DNA of 64,000 nt from Welwitschia mirabilis (GCA_051453625.1 JBOZIK010000001.1:283563821-283627820), one strand, 5' to 3'. Counted from the stretch's first letter, positions 48,646 through 61,258 are shown. A program made the numbers and translations. Notes: generated by a model from the letters alone, not told the origin.

Positions 48646-49690
48646 AATGGAGTGTTTAGTCCCTACTAAATATGTTAAATATTCCTTCTAGTTAGGATCC
48701 TCATCACAATGTCCCACCAAAGGCAACAAGTTATACGTAAAAACTACATAAAGAAAGCAGTATTTAGGAGTAAGCAAAAAAGTGGAAAGGGTATGCTTTT
48801 AGCTATGGAACTTATAGATCTTCCTTGTAACTACTTTTTTGTCTTCCATAGAGTTCCAAATAGGCCAAAACTCCTTATAGTCCCATCTGGATAGATCAAT
48901 AACAATTGTAAGAAAGTCTGCAGTGATCTTCATCCTTTTCCTCAAAACAAGGGTTTTAAGGGNNNNNNNNNNNNNNNNNNNNNNNNNNNNNNNNNNNNNN
49001 NNCTTTCTGGTAAGGAAAGGATAAGCTAGACCTAATACATTAAGAAAATAAGATAACTCCTGATCTTGCAAGAGATGGATCACATCGTTAAGCTCTGTAA
49101 GCTCTTATGTAGTAACAGATCTCTCATAACAGATAGGCTTCTTTTCTATCTTTTTAGAGAACTTCTCTATATCATCTTTAGATATTCTTTGGTATAAATA
49201 GGAGGGTTTTTAGCTAGAACTTCATTGCTTCTTCTTCTAGAGGATCCTTCAGCTATTACAACTTCTTTGCAAAAGCTTGAAGAGAAAAAAATCTAAGAAA
49301 ATCTCTAGATAAAAAAGAAAAATGAGGTAAGAATATAAAGAAAAGGGTTTGGATGCCTCTTTCTTTTATAGAGAATGTTGATTAGGGTGATTTTAAGAAA
49401 GAAATTGGGTCCATCGATAATACTTTCACACTATAATCCTTCAGGTCCAATTGATCAATTGGAGTTCTAGTTAACCCATTAAGACATAGATCTACAGTAC
49501 TGAAATAGGTCTAGGTGATCAGGCTTTCAAGCCAACTAACCCAAGCCTGGTCGCCCGACTACATCTAGTCTACTAAATCATAAATCTATTCAACTACCCT
49601 ATAGTCTGCCAAAGGATAGTGAGTTAACATCCAATTTATTTTAATGATCTAGAAAAATATCATAATTTCAAGGTTTCATAACAGTATCTA
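48646..49690. other. Unassigned stretch with TATA box and a 40-N gap (48963-49002)
   Basis: A canonical TATAAATA at 49193-49200 (GGTATAAATAGGAGGG) precedes a pyrimidine-rich leader-like region, suggesting an LTR or gene promoter on the plus strand. Between 49440 and 49640 it contains degenerate phrases of the type 'gttgaccc..ta' similar in style to the LTR of copia #2. The open frames at 48709-48894 and 48799-49083 are unrecognised. Confidence 0.4.
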
Positions 49691-49949
49691 TCAGTTAATG
49701 TTCTGCTTTAATAGAATTCAAGGCATTATTTCCTTTCTGAACTTTGTAATTAACATGATTGAACTATTTATGGCATAACTTTACATGAGAATCACGAGAA
49801 AATTTATAAAGAAAAATTGATTGATCTATCCTATAAACATTGTCTATTCTTTTTACTCTAAGGATAATATCATTTGATTTTTCATGCAAAATTTCACATT
49901 TAAACTTATTGAAAACTACTTTGTGATATTTTTTAAATATTTTGCTAAT

Positions 49950-50170
49950 ACTTAATAAATTATGCTTTAAGTCATTAACATATAATACTTTATTAAGTTT
50001 TGGTAATTACCTCCTCCAACCTTTTTGATACCTTCTATTTTTACACTTTTATTATCCCCAAAGATGACTTCTCCTCCATCAAAGTTACTCTAATGTTTTA
50101 AATTTGATGTTTCTCCCATCATGTATCTTAAGCATCCATTTTCCAGGTATTAGGTACTATTATTTAAGAC
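49950..50170 (-). pseudogene. Copia #2 protease region
   Basis: The minus strand reads YLENGCLRYMMGETSNLKH, stop, SNFDGGEVIFGDNKSVKIEG and KKVGGG. It corresponds to the copia block D-S-G-C-S-R-H-M-T-G followed by 'DGG.V.FGDN.KGKI.G'. The catalytic D-S-G is E-N-G, so the protease is inactive. Confidence 0.8.
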
Positions 50171-50884
50171 CTTGAAAGCTATCTGAGTTAAGAGATTTTT
50201 AAGATCATTAGCTTTCATCCACTTAGTATTTTTAGACTTATGTGATATACCTCTTTTGAGAGTAAATTTAAATGAAAAATAACTGACTAAATTTGAAAAT
50301 AACATTAAATTTCTAATAGTGCAAAAGAGTTTTAAATGTCTTGTCTTTCCACAAAAATGACAGCTTTAGAAATGAACTTACTTTGTCAAGTTACCTATTT
50401 TTTCTTATCTTGTGGATTTTGAGGTAAGAAACCAATACTTAATTTATTACTAGTAGGTTTTCAAACTCCAAGAATTTATTCTAATTTGGAAAAACCATTA
50501 GAAAATTTATTTAAAAAATGATAAATCTTTTACCTATAACATGAAATTGGAATTCTCAAATTTGAGAAATTTGTATTTTAATTCTATTTCCTTCTTCTCT
50601 TTAGTGTGATACTCTACAACCTTATTCAGATTATTTATCTTTCTTGCCAACATTTCACATTCCTCATATAGTTCTTGACAAGTATCTTCTATCTTATCCT
50701 GTTATTCATTAATTATATCCAAGTCATCAAGCTCCGATGTGCTAGGTAAGTTTTGAAGTGGAGGAACAATTACCATGAAAGATAGTCTTTTGTTTCTATT
50801 TGATTCTTGATCCAAATTATTATTATCATTTTCATGTGCATTATTGCATGTTATAAGAAATAAATAATTATTTGATTTTTTATG

Positions 50885-50945
50885 ATCTCTTTTGGTATTC
50901 TAGCACTCATTAGTCATATGCCCAACTCCTTTGTAAGAGTATCAT
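50885..50945 (-). pseudogene. Copia #2 gag zinc knuckle
   Basis: The minus strand reads YSYKGVGHMTNEC, stop, NTKRD. It matches the CCHC knuckle C-x2-C-x4-H-x4-C with the first two Cys lost and the His and final Cys kept. Confidence 0.7.
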
Positions 50946-51385
50946 TGGATTTCTTTTTCTTTATTTTGCTCCTTCCTATACTTTAGGTGTCCTTTTTTTG
51001 TGCTTCTACTTGGCTTACCTTCCTTTTCCTTCCATGCAAGAATTTCTTGAACCTTCTAACTAGGAGAGACACTTTATCATCATCTACTTTTTCATTTGAC
51101 TTTTCAGACCTATATCCTTCCTGCACACACTTTAAGGTAATACTATTTTTCTCATATTTAGTAAATTTTAATTCATGAGTTTTCTAATTGCCTTTAAGCT
51201 CTTCTAGTATTATTGTATTAATGTTTTTACTTTTCTTGATTGCTGTGAGTTTAGGTTCAAATATCTTTGGAAGAGATTTCACCACTTTTCTGACCACTTT
51301 TTCTTCATTCAAATGGTCACCTAGACTTGCCATAGAGTTGATGATATCTGTAACTCTGACAAAGAACTCCTATAAGGTCTCCTTC

Positions 51386-51800
51386 TTATCCATATAAAGT
51401 TCCTTTATGGTAACTCTGACAAGGAAGCTTGGCTTGCTTTATGGTAAAAGTTCCTTTATGAGTAACTTCAAGAATATCCCATGCTTCCTTTGCATGATTA
51501 TAATTTATAATACATTTAAATTCATATATACAAACTACACAAAGTATAGCATTAAGAGCATGAGTGTCTGTAATGGCTTTGGTTTTATCAGTGGTAATCC
51601 CTTGATCTTGGGTTCTGGGAACTAGAATGATACTATTATTTGCATTGGTTTTTGCTAATGTAGGCACAGTATAATAGTTATGAATAACCTCTTCAATATC
51701 TACATCTAGGGATCTAAGGAATATTTTCATTTTGGCTTTCCAATATGCATAATTGGACCCATCAAATAAACGTGGATAACCAATGAAAAATCCATCAAAT
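51386..51800 (-). pseudogene. Copia #2 gag (UBN2-type)
   Basis: The open frame 51730-51386 (114 codons) contains KIFLRSLDVDIEEVIHNYY, ALNAILCVVCIYEFKCI and AKEAWDILEVTHKGT, a clear copia gag UBN2 domain. Before it the frame continues upstream as YWKAKM. A short local duplication near 51350-51440 (GTAACTCTGACAA twice, AAGTTCCTTTATG twice) scrambles the distal part. Confidence 0.85.
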
Positions 51801-51863
51801 TAATTACTCATTTTTGGGTTCTAGAGTTTAGATTGGTTAAAATCTAAAAATAGACTTAACTTA

Positions 51864-51875
51864 GCTTTGATACCA
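51864..51875 (-). other. Copia #2 primer-binding site
   Basis: On the minus strand TGGTATCAAAGC lies two bases inside the LTR end (TGTGGG on the plus strand at 51878). It is complementary to initiator-Met tRNA. Confidence 0.8.
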
Positions 51876-51877
51876 AA

Positions 51878-52966
51878 TGTGGGATTGAGAACCCTAGGGG
51901 ATGGAGTGAATAGTTTTTAAAAATATTCAAATAAACTCACCATAAAAACTTGTGCATAAAAATAAAAAGTATTCTAAAAGATAAAAATAATAAAAAGCAT
52001 AAAAATACTAATCATATGCATGTAAGTTTTATAGTGATTTGGTAAATACCTTACTCCACTCTTCGCAATTAACTTATTATTAAGTTTGATCCAGATCTCC
52101 ATTAACTCTTTTAGGTATTGTACTTTTACCTATAACCTTTACACAAGTACTTTTATAAGATAACTCTCAACCTTTCAAATGGACTTTTGTAGGCTGTCTT
52201 AACCTTTCAAATGGACTTTACAGGCTAAATTGCCATCTCATATGCAAAGATACAAAAAAATATCACTTGTCCTTGGTTAAGAATGTAATGCCAAGATAGT
52301 ACAATGATTAATTACAAGCTTTAATAGTTTGGCAAAAGGTTCTATGGTGATTTATCTCTTAGCATTTTATAATGGAAGGCTTTTACAGTTATTATAATTG
52401 AAAATGAGATTCAAATGGCTACAAAGTGGCTACATAATGGATATAAATTTTTGTTTCCATCCTAGTTGGTTAACCTCTCAAATGTCTAATCCACCCGTCC
52501 TAGTATCACAAGTTAAACAAAGCACCTAAGTGAATTGTTTGGTTATCCCAGTTTCTTACAACCCCTCAAGGTCTTGTCGATTGCTTATCTAGTAACCTCA
52601 ATATATGTCAGGTTGACCACTTGGTTCTGATAAAATCAATTTCAGTTTTCTGCATTAAGTTCGATCGATCCCTTAGGTATTTGGTTAATCCCTTGATGAT
52701 TGGTTTAGGGATATCAAGTGCATAGTGCTTAGGTAAATTTGACCCCTCATAGGTCTAGTTGACCCCTTGATAATTAGTTTAGAAGTATTAGTTCTTAGGT
52801 TCATAGATCTAGTTAACACCTTAGAAGTTTGATCCACCCCTCAGAATTCTAGTTAATCCTATGAATTTAATTTAATTCTAAGAGTTTGCTCTAGTTGCGG
52901 TCAACCCCTTAGGAGTTCGATTAATCCCTCAATAGGGTCCTTAAAATTGTTACGTTTTAGTGATCA
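51878..52966 (-). repeat. Copia #2 5' LTR (outer end tentative)
   Basis: The inner end is fixed by the primer-binding site (TGTGGGATTGAG on the plus strand). The outer end at TGATCA (52966) is a guess from the CA end and the start of LINE sequence soon after. It contains a 32-bp tandem pair (52169-52232) and many degenerate 'gttgaccccttag' phrases between 52480 and 52930. Confidence 0.5.
52169..52232 (+). repeat. 32-bp tandem duplication in the LTR
   Basis: AACCTTTCAAATGGACTTT starts at 52169 and again at 52201. Confidence 0.85.
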
Positions 52967-53039
52967 AAATGTGGCATTTAAGACTTCAACTTCTAACTTG
53001 CAAGTAATTAATATTTTCTACATATAGAAATTTCACTTC

Positions 53040-54490
53040 ATAGGAAATATTAGTTTGACATCAATTGATAAAACAGAATCTTACAAATACATGAATAAAA
53101 CACTGAAAAGTTAGAGTACAAATCTTAGCTTTAACTTTTATCCAAAATGTGAAAGATTAGGAATTACTCATCTTGCTTTTATAGATGATGTCATGTTTTT
53201 TACTATAGGTGATGTTAAATCGGTTATACTATTCAAATGTGCTAAAGATAATTTTAGTAATGTGGCTAGTTTGAACTATAATGCATTAAAGTGTAAAGTG
53301 TTTTTGGCTGGGGTATCTAAAGAGGATCAGTAGAAGATTCTAAAAATACTAGAATATTAGAGAGATGTGCTATCAATGAGGTATTTGAGCCTACCACTTT
53401 CTTCATCCAAGCTTATTAAATAGCAGTACAAATTCCTTAGTGTAAAAATCACAGATAGGGTCATAAGTTAAAATGTCAAGACCTCATCTTATTCAAGGAG
53501 ATTATAGCTCATCAAGTCAGTCTTGGTAGGGATTCAATCCTTTTTGGCCTAAGAATTTCTTATTTCTAAAGGGATCATGAGGGAAATTGATACTATCTTT
53601 AGAAGATTCCTTTAGACTGGGAGTGAACTTCTTAAACATAAAAACTTCATTGCTTGGGATGTGGTTACAAGAAGCAAAAGATAAGGGGGTTTGAGGGTCT
53701 TAAATCTGAAGATACAGAATATTGTAGCAATTTCTAGATACCTATGTGATCTTATGCATGAGAAGGCCACTCTATGAATCTAATGGATTCATACTTATTA
53801 TGTCAAGGGTGTTGGGATATGATAGATGTAAAGGAAGAGAAGTTACTCTTGGTGGTTTAATTAGCCAATGGGCATTAGGCCACTGGTCTAGAATCATTTC
53901 CAAAGATTACAAGGTAAATTTTGTTTGAGGAAGCTATACAAGGGATAAGGTGGTTTGGTGTAAAACAGTATGATAGTGTCCTTCTTTTCCTAGGCATTCC
54001 TTTATTAGCTAGGTAGCATCTCATGACAAGCTATTAGCCAAATCTGTCATGGCCTCTTGGGGTTTACAGGTGGATACTCTTTATGCTTTATTTTTTAGTA
54101 GCCTAAGATCATTGACCACTTGTTATTTTATTGTTCCTTTACACAACATCTCTGGTCTTTTCTTTTTACTTTTTTGAGGTTAAATCATAGATGTATAAGT
54201 TGGTTTCAACTTTTAGCCTAGTTCTCAAGAAGAGTCAAGGGAGGAATATAGTTTGTAAAGAGGTGTAGAAAAGACTTCTGTGCTACTGTTTATAGTATTT
54301 GAAGAGAGAGGAAAATTAGAGTCTTTCAAAATGTAAGTAGAAGACGAGAGGACATTGGAAAGGAATTGATACTAATGGTATAGACATAATGCTATAGAGA
54401 ATTTTATAACCTTCTTCTCTAGGCATGCCTAGAATACTTTGTAATAAGTTATTTTGGTGGTAATATACTTTTATTTTCTAATTAAAAAAA
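53040..54490 (+). mobile_element. L1-type LINE #4, C-terminal reverse transcriptase and 3' end
   Basis: The plus strand reads LSFNFYPKCERLGITHLAF, then IDDVMFFTIGDVKSVILFK (FIDD in place of the FADD catalytic motif), NALKCKVFLAGVSKED, RYLSLPLSSSKLI, a downstream RRFLxTGSELLKHKNFIAW and an AWDVV...GGLRVLN block. These are the palm/thumb and zf-RVT parts of a plant LINE ORF2. An A-rich tail lies near 54482-54510. The 5' part is missing. Stops are scattered through the frame. Confidence 0.8.
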
Positions 54491-55153
54491 AGTTTATATA
54501 AAAAAATTACCATTCTTTTACTTAGATAGAAAAATAGCAGTTCTTGATCATTTGATATTTATCTTAATTTAAAATAATAATCTATAAATATTTCTTTATA
54601 AGGTCTCCAAAAATTTTAGCTTTAAAAATTTGAATTTTTATTTAAGGGTAATTATTTTAATTTATCTCGAATTAGTAGATTCTATTAAGTTTTAAGTACT
54701 ATTTAAAATGCTTTCCATAAATCTAAAGGAGTATTCTTTTGTAAAGTAAAAATGAGACCACTCTTATACTATATGATTACTAAATCATGCTCATCATTAA
54801 GAATCCAAGTACCTCAAAGATTATTTTAAAGTGAATAAAGATTATATTTAATTTCCTTATTTTAATGCTATAGGTTAATATTAAGAACATATATGTTGTA
54901 AATCATGATAATTTTATAGTCCCACCCTGGGGTTCTTATTAACACAAGATTGTTATTGAGATTATATGTTGTAAAAGGTGATAACTTCACAACTTCAAGC
55001 AAGGCAGCGACAATTTTACATATTTAAGGAAATTATACACAAGACATTTTTGGATCACATGAAGTAATTACATTCAAGTGAAATTTGATCCATTTTGTGA
55101 TTATACACATATTAATGTAATTATTCTTAGTAGGAGTTATGTCAAAGATATGT

Positions 55154-55285
55154 TGCAACCTCTCGTCTATGCAGAAGTGTCCTATTGGTACTTATAAAGA
55201 TTTGGAAGGATCATATGAGAAGCTGTGCATATGATGCCCTACTAAGAAACTCCCTCATGATGCGACATATATACATGTGCAAGGA
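55154..55285 (+). pseudogene. 'Glycine-rich' membrane protein fragment, copy 2
   Basis: Reads CNLSSMQKCPIGTYKDLEG, SYEKLCI, stop, CPTKKLPHDATYIHVQG, stop. The extra TGA replaces the Trp codon of copy 1 at 45989-46120. Cys spacing is preserved. Confidence 0.55.
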
Positions 55286-55378
55286 TAATAAACTTCATTT
55301 ATGGCAGATATTAGTAAGTAGGATATAAAAGGAATGCTAGATGCAACATAAATATTAAGGACATTAATAAAAATATTA

Positions 55379-55594
55379 TTGTTTTTGGATGATCCCTTTC
55401 ATTTTACACTGCATGAAAATTTTTGTAGTAATAAAGAAGATGAGCCATCTATGTCATATATCAATGACCAGAAATCTAGACAACAACCTTTTTCTCACCA
55501 TGAAGATTACGCTTATGGTATATTTTATGAGGAAATTGATTCTGAGTATCATAACATTTCATTTTTTTTATTTTATTTGTTTAGAGGTGCATGA
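55379..55594 (+). pseudogene. Unidentified reading-frame remnant in segment X, copy 2
   Basis: 71 open codons containing FLDDPFHFTLHENFCSNKED and HHEDYAYGIFYEEIDSEYHN, with no internal stop, whereas copy 1 has one. The overlapping frame at 55389-55649 is a shadow. Confidence 0.4.
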
Positions 55595-56848
55595 TTGTGA
55601 GATCAGGAAACTTATGCTTTCAGGAATATTTTTTTCAACAATAAGATAATTCCTATTCTAAAAGATTCACAAAGAGACATAGTAGCCAGTTCCTATTCAA
55701 AAAGATTCATAGGAGAGGTCAATTTAGATACAATGATACATGATTTTGCAAACATATTGAAACAAAGTCAAGGATTTCATTCATTAAAAATAGTGGAATC
55801 CATCCCAAATTTTTGACATCACTTACTGCATATTTAGCTAGACCTCAATAAAATAACTAATCCCACCCAAACATTTAACATTAACATGTATTTCTAAGTA
55901 CTTATTTGACATTTTATTCAACTCTTTAAATGAAGCTATTTTAGCTATATGCTTTAGCACTTAGAAACACAGAATATAGCTGAGTACAAAAGAGAGATTT
56001 TTCTATCTAAAAATTTGATATTTCAACATATCACCCACATCTATGGTTTATTTTAGCATTTTTATACTAACTGATTTGGGTTTTTGTCATTTTGTGCTCT
56101 ATTTACTTATCTGGTTCAACCAATAATAAGTTTTAAAATAAATAAAATAACAATCAAGATTCCAATCTCTTTACAATGTCCACATATTTTGCTTTCCTTT
56201 ATCTAGCAATGGCATATCTAATCATTTTATATTGTTTACATAAATGTGAAGCTATGTAATGAACATGATTTTCTGTTTTCTAATTTTCTTTAAAGTGATA
56301 TCCTAATCTTTGTTAACAACTTGATTTGGTATGCTATATCTTGTTATTAATGTAATTAGTCTCAATTCCTTCAATTTGTTTCCATTGTACACAAGGAATT
56401 TCCTTTCGTTCAATATGGAGCCTTGTTTATGCTATGTTTTGCATTACCTTTGATTATTAATTTTTGAAAGTACGCTTCCAATAGTGCTTTCTTTAACATT
56501 TGTAGCTTTTAAGGGAATCCTTATGAAAAACATTTCTTAATTAGTTGGTAATGCCTTTTAAAGAATGTATTTGGTGAAATGCCAACGTTTAGAGGTGTTT
56601 CTTTAAAGAATGCCTTAAAACATCTATTAAGGCATTGTTTTGGAACAACGCCTTAAGAAGTGTTTTAATGCATTTCTTATAAAAATGCCCTAAAAGCCAT
56701 TTTAAGAAATTTTTATTCAAATGCCATGCTTTTAAGGGGATGGTTTTTAAGGCATTGTTTGAAAAAATGCCTTAAAAGCTTTTGAGGTGTTTTTAAAGGC
56801 TTTTTAGGGCCTTTCTAAAATGCCTTAAAAGCTATATCTCTTATAGTG

Positions 56849-57304
56849 ACATGATAGTAATTGTTGATGATACATTCCTCTCATTTAAAATTTAAGTTAC
56901 CTTAAACAAGTGCTCATTTTAATAGCAACAAAATCTATTTTCAGTAGTTTGGGTTTTTACACTCAGTACAAAAAGAATTATAGTGGTAGTAGGGAAAGGA
57001 TGATCTATTAGGTGACTTTTTAATACCTTCACTGATCTCAATAATTCTTAACATGAATCATCATGATTCTCACATAAATTTACCAATGTAATCTTTTTTT
57101 AATTACTATTTTAATCTACCAGGCCACTATTATTCAATTTTTCACGATTCTTTCTTTTGATATTTTGTTGATTCAAATGCTAGAAGGGCCCATCAAAAAA
57201 TGTAATGTTTTACAAACTTAAAGAAAGTTTTTTTTTTGGTTGTCCTTCAAGTAAAAAACAATGTATTAATAATTAATATCTAAACATCCTTAATGCATGT
57301 TTTG
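56849..57304 (+). repeat. Spacer fragment after X copy 2 (unit A 9117-9575 equivalent)
   Basis: Aligns with 58612-59070 and with unit A and B. It ends at the 100-N gap 57305-57404. Confidence 0.8.
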
Positions 57305-57404
57305 NNNNNNNNNNNNNNNNNNNNNNNNNNNNNNNNNNNNNNNNNNNNNNNNNNNNNNNNNNNNNNNNNNNNNNNNNNNNNNNNNNNNNNNNNNNNNNNN
57401 NNNN
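57305..57404. other. 100-N gap
   Basis: Spacer lies to the left; X copy 3 starts in mid-element to the right. Confidence 0.95.
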
Positions 57405-58611
57405 TACACCTGTAATTCTGTTACAATTCATTTTATTCCTTTCTAGCTTTGCTTATAGTATGTCAAAGATATTTAGAGAAGGTTGCACACATAAAGCAAC
57501 AGACATAGTAGCTAGTTCCTATTCAAAAAGATTCACATGAGAGATCAATTTAGATACAATAACACAGGATTTTGCAAACATACTGAAACAAAGTTAAGGA
57601 TTTCATTCATTAAAAATAGTGAATTCCATCGTAAATGTTTGACATCACTTACTACATATTTAGCTGTACATCAACAAAAATAACCACTCTCACCCCAAAC
57701 ATTTAACATTAATATGTATTTCTCAGTGCCTATTTGACATTTGATTCAACTCTTTGAATAAAGCTCTTTTAGCTATATGCTTTAGCACTTAGAAACACAG
57801 ACTATAGTTGAGTACAAAAGAGAGATTTTTCTGCCTAAAAATTTAATATTTCAACATATCACCCACATCTATGATTGATTTTGGTATTTTTATACTAACT
57901 TCTTTGAGTTTTTGTCATTTTGTGCTCTATTTGCTTATCTAGTTCAACCAATAACAAGTTTTAAAATAAATAAATAAATAAACAAATAACGATCAAGATT
58001 TCAATCCATTTACAATGTCCACATATTTTTCTTTCTTTTATCTAGCAATGGCATCTTTAATCATTTTATATTAATAACATAAATGTAAAACTATGTAATG
58101 AGGATGATTTTCTGTTTGCTAATTTTCTTTAAAGTTATTTTCTAATCTTTATTAACAACTTGATTTGATATGATATGTCCTATTTATTAATTTAATTAGT
58201 CTCAATTTTTTTAATTTGTTTCATTGTATGCAAGGAATTTCCTTTAGTTCAATATAGAGCCTTGTTTGTGTTATGTTTTGCATTACTTTGATCATTGATT
58301 TCTGAAAGTGTGCTTTCAATGATGTATGCTTTAACATTTATAGCATTTAAAGGAATCCTTATGAAAAACATTTTTTAATTAGTTGGTAATGCCTTTTAAA
58401 GAATTTATTTAGAGAAACCTTTAGAGGCGTTTCTTTAAAAAAAATGCCTTAAAACATCTGTCTTATAAAAACACCCTAAAAGCTATTTTAAGGAATTTTT
58501 ATTCAAATGCCTTAGAAATGCCTTAAAAGCATGTAGGCTTTTAAGCGATGCTTTTTAAGGTGTTGTTTAGGGCATTTCTAAAATGCCTTAAAAGCTATAT
58601 TTCTTGTAGTG
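57405..58611 (-). mobile_element. CACTA-like segment X, copy 3 with intact right terminus
   Basis: Homologous to 47119-48277 of copy 1. On the minus strand the terminus is CACTACAAGAAATATAGC, the canonical plant CACTA end, followed by inverted and direct copies of the AAGGCATTT/CCTTAAAA subterminal motif. The flanking base triplet right of the end is ACA, a candidate 3-bp target duplication, but the left end is missing so this cannot be confirmed. No transposase is recognisable. Confidence 0.7.
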
Positions 58612-61158
58612 ACATGATAGTAATTGTTGATCATACATTCCTCTCATTTAAAATTTAAATTACCTCAAACAAGTGCTTATTTTAGTAGCAATAAAATCCA
58701 TTTTCATAGTTTGTGTTTTTACAATCAGTACAGAAAGACTTATACTGGTAGTAGGTAAAGGATAATCTATTAGCTGACTTTTTAATACCTTCACTGACCT
58801 TAATAATTCTTAACATGAATCATCATGATTCTCACATAAATTTACCAATGTAATCTTTTTTTTTAATTACTATTTTAATCTACCATGCCACTATTATTGA
58901 ATTTTCATGATTCTTTCTTTTGATATTTTGTTGATTCAAATGCTAGAAGGGCCCATCAATAAATGTAATGTTTTACAAACTTAAAGACAAGTTTTATTTT
59001 TTGGTTGTCCTTCAAGTAAAAAATGACGTATTCATAATTAATATCTAAACATCCTTAATGCATGTTTGGTATATTCATAGCATAGCTTATATGTTAAGTA
59101 CCATATTCCATCATTGGTAAAACTTTCATCATTAAAATTAGTTTTTCCTTTAATAGGAAAATATTTCCTTATGCATTTCTAAAAACTTTAAGAAAACGCA
59201 GTTTCAATAATATAAATACACTAGAAACATAATTTTTTTAAATATTTATCATTCCATAGCCAATAGAAATTGAAAAACTTTAAAGGTTCACTAAATTAAA
59301 GAAATTAGATTTTATAAATTTGGAATATAATTTTACATGTAAATTTCGCTATGATCAATACCCAAAATAAATAAATTATTATTATTCATTAAACTTTTAA
59401 TAGACATAAAGCCCTTATTAAGTTTCTTAATTTGATGTTAAGTTAGCTTAGACTATTTTAATTCTCTTTCCAAACTAATTGGAGATAGGCTTATATAGAG
59501 TCGTAAATAAAAGCCTTATCTACTAATTATTAATTATTATTATTATTATTCATTCCTTATTTTAAATTATTAAACAATTTAAAATTTGTACATAACAACT
59601 ATCATAGCTAATACATAAACAATTAGATCTAGTAACTTGCACAAGTAGTGCTAAAAACAAAAATGACCTATATCAAAACATAACATTTTAATATACCATT
59701 TTCCATGTTTTACTTTATTGCATTTATTAGAAGTTAATGTAGACTATGAGTTATAGTTTTATCCAATCAAGTCGATCCTATGCTTACATGTTTGAATATG
59801 TAATTAATTGTATCCAAAGGAGTTCTTTTATATTTAACCCCATTTATAACAACATTTTGAATTAGTAATTATTGAATTATGTGTTTACTATTAAATTATT
59901 TATTTTTCATAGTATTTATACATACTTGGAAACAAATTCTCTTCCATTATTTGTCCTTATCGCCATAATATTACTTTTGTCTTGTTGATTTTATATCGAT
60001 TCTCTGATCTTCTTCTTCTTCTTCTTCTTCTTCTTCTTCTTCTTCTTCTTTTTAAAAGCATTTGAGATACTTGGATTTTATGTTTCATTGGAAAAATCAT
60101 GCCATTCTAGTTTCTTCTCAAATATTAAAGTATGTAATGTTTATTTTCTTTTCTTGAAGTCATATTTTTAATAGACTAGTCGAAAATTGGAATGTATAAG
60201 TTTCAAAAGTTATGATGCCTTAGACTTGGTCTTTTTTGTAATAAGATCTTTGATATGTTCTAAAATTCAATAAACTAGATCTATGTGATAAATGTAAAAA
60301 TTTAAGTAATAAATAATATGAATAAATTCTAAATTATTATTCTTCATTATGTATTACTCAAAGACATAACATTAATTTCTCTAAACTTGTAGGGATCACA
60401 CTTCCTCTTACAAGTGCAACCATCCTGATTGCCTCAATGACTAATTTAATTAAGCTCATGACATCTTAGTGTGCTAAGTAGAACACCCAAAGGTTTAAAT
60501 CCACAATCTTCTATTGTAGGATAAGTGTCCTGCTAGTTAAGATTCCCATTCCATTTGCTTGATTTCAATATAGTTTTTACATTAACATTGTTAATAATGA
60601 CTTGTACCTTCATTTTGGAGATATTGGGATCAAATCTATGCATGTAATAAATTATGATGGTTTACACATGTAATAAATTATGATGCTTATAAAATTCATT
60701 AAAAACATATTACATGGTACTTATGTGACTTACTATGTTTTAGCATCTTAGTTATAAATCATCAGCGAGACATAGATGATTGATGTCTAGCTCTTAGCTT
60801 AGCTAGCAAGCATTGCCTACAAGTTTTCATCTTTCTAAGAAACTAATAGCATTAATGAGAGTAGTACAAATTCTAATGGATTAATTTATTTTCTTTATAA
60901 AATCATTTTAAAAAATTCATAATAGTGGTGTAAGGTCATATAGTCCATTCAAGTTGGCTTTAAAAAAGACAAACAACAAACCTCTTTAAGACTTTCCCTT
61001 CCTTTAAATATTAATGTGGCAGTGTTTTAGTTATTAGCACAATCAAGGATTCATATAGTTAATTGATGCTAGTGTGATGGTAGTCAAATTGGTGGGATAC
61101 TCAACTTTCGTTGAAGACCTCTAATGTGTTAAAACTCTAGATAAGCTAACTAATATAT
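58612..61158 (+). repeat. Unit C spacer (equivalent of unit A 9117-11620)
   Basis: Collinear with the distal part of units A and B. It ends at CTAACTAATATAT against a 100-N gap (61159-61258). Confidence 0.85.
60008..60050 (+). repeat. (TCT)14 microsatellite
   Basis: Pure trinucleotide run at the same relative position as the TC run of unit B. Confidence 0.95.
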
Positions 61159-61258
61159 NNNNNNNNNNNNNNNNNNNNNNNNNNNNNNNNNNNNNNNNNN
61201 NNNNNNNNNNNNNNNNNNNNNNNNNNNNNNNNNNNNNNNNNNNNNNNNNNNNNNNNNN

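Larger units (their letters stand above)
49690..52966 (-). mobile_element. Ty1/copia LTR retrotransposon #2, 5' half only
   Basis: On the minus strand: 5' LTR (about 52966-51878), primer-binding site, gag (51800-50880, with a knuckle), protease (about 50170-49950) and the beginning of the pre-integrase region, ending near 49690. Integrase, reverse transcriptase, RNase H and the 3' LTR are absent. It is a different copia family from #1, with a longer LTR and a different gag. Stops are frequent. The truncation may be a deletion or may reflect the scaffold join nearby. Confidence 0.75.
54768..56848 (-). mobile_element. CACTA-like segment X, copy 2
   Basis: Collinear with copy 1 but lacking about 0.6-0.7 kb (the counterpart of 46520-47110). 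The right end is GAGATATA-type: on the minus strand it begins CACTATAAGAGATATAGC, with dense CCTTAAAA/TTAAGGCA subterminal repeats at 56540-56840. Directly after it comes spacer sequence equivalent to unit A position 9117. Confidence 0.65.

Noticed and set aside
49380-49690. 3' LTR of copia #2
   Set aside because: The similarity to the LTR at 51878-52966 is only in the style of short phrases; I could not align the two, and no polypurine tract is visible.
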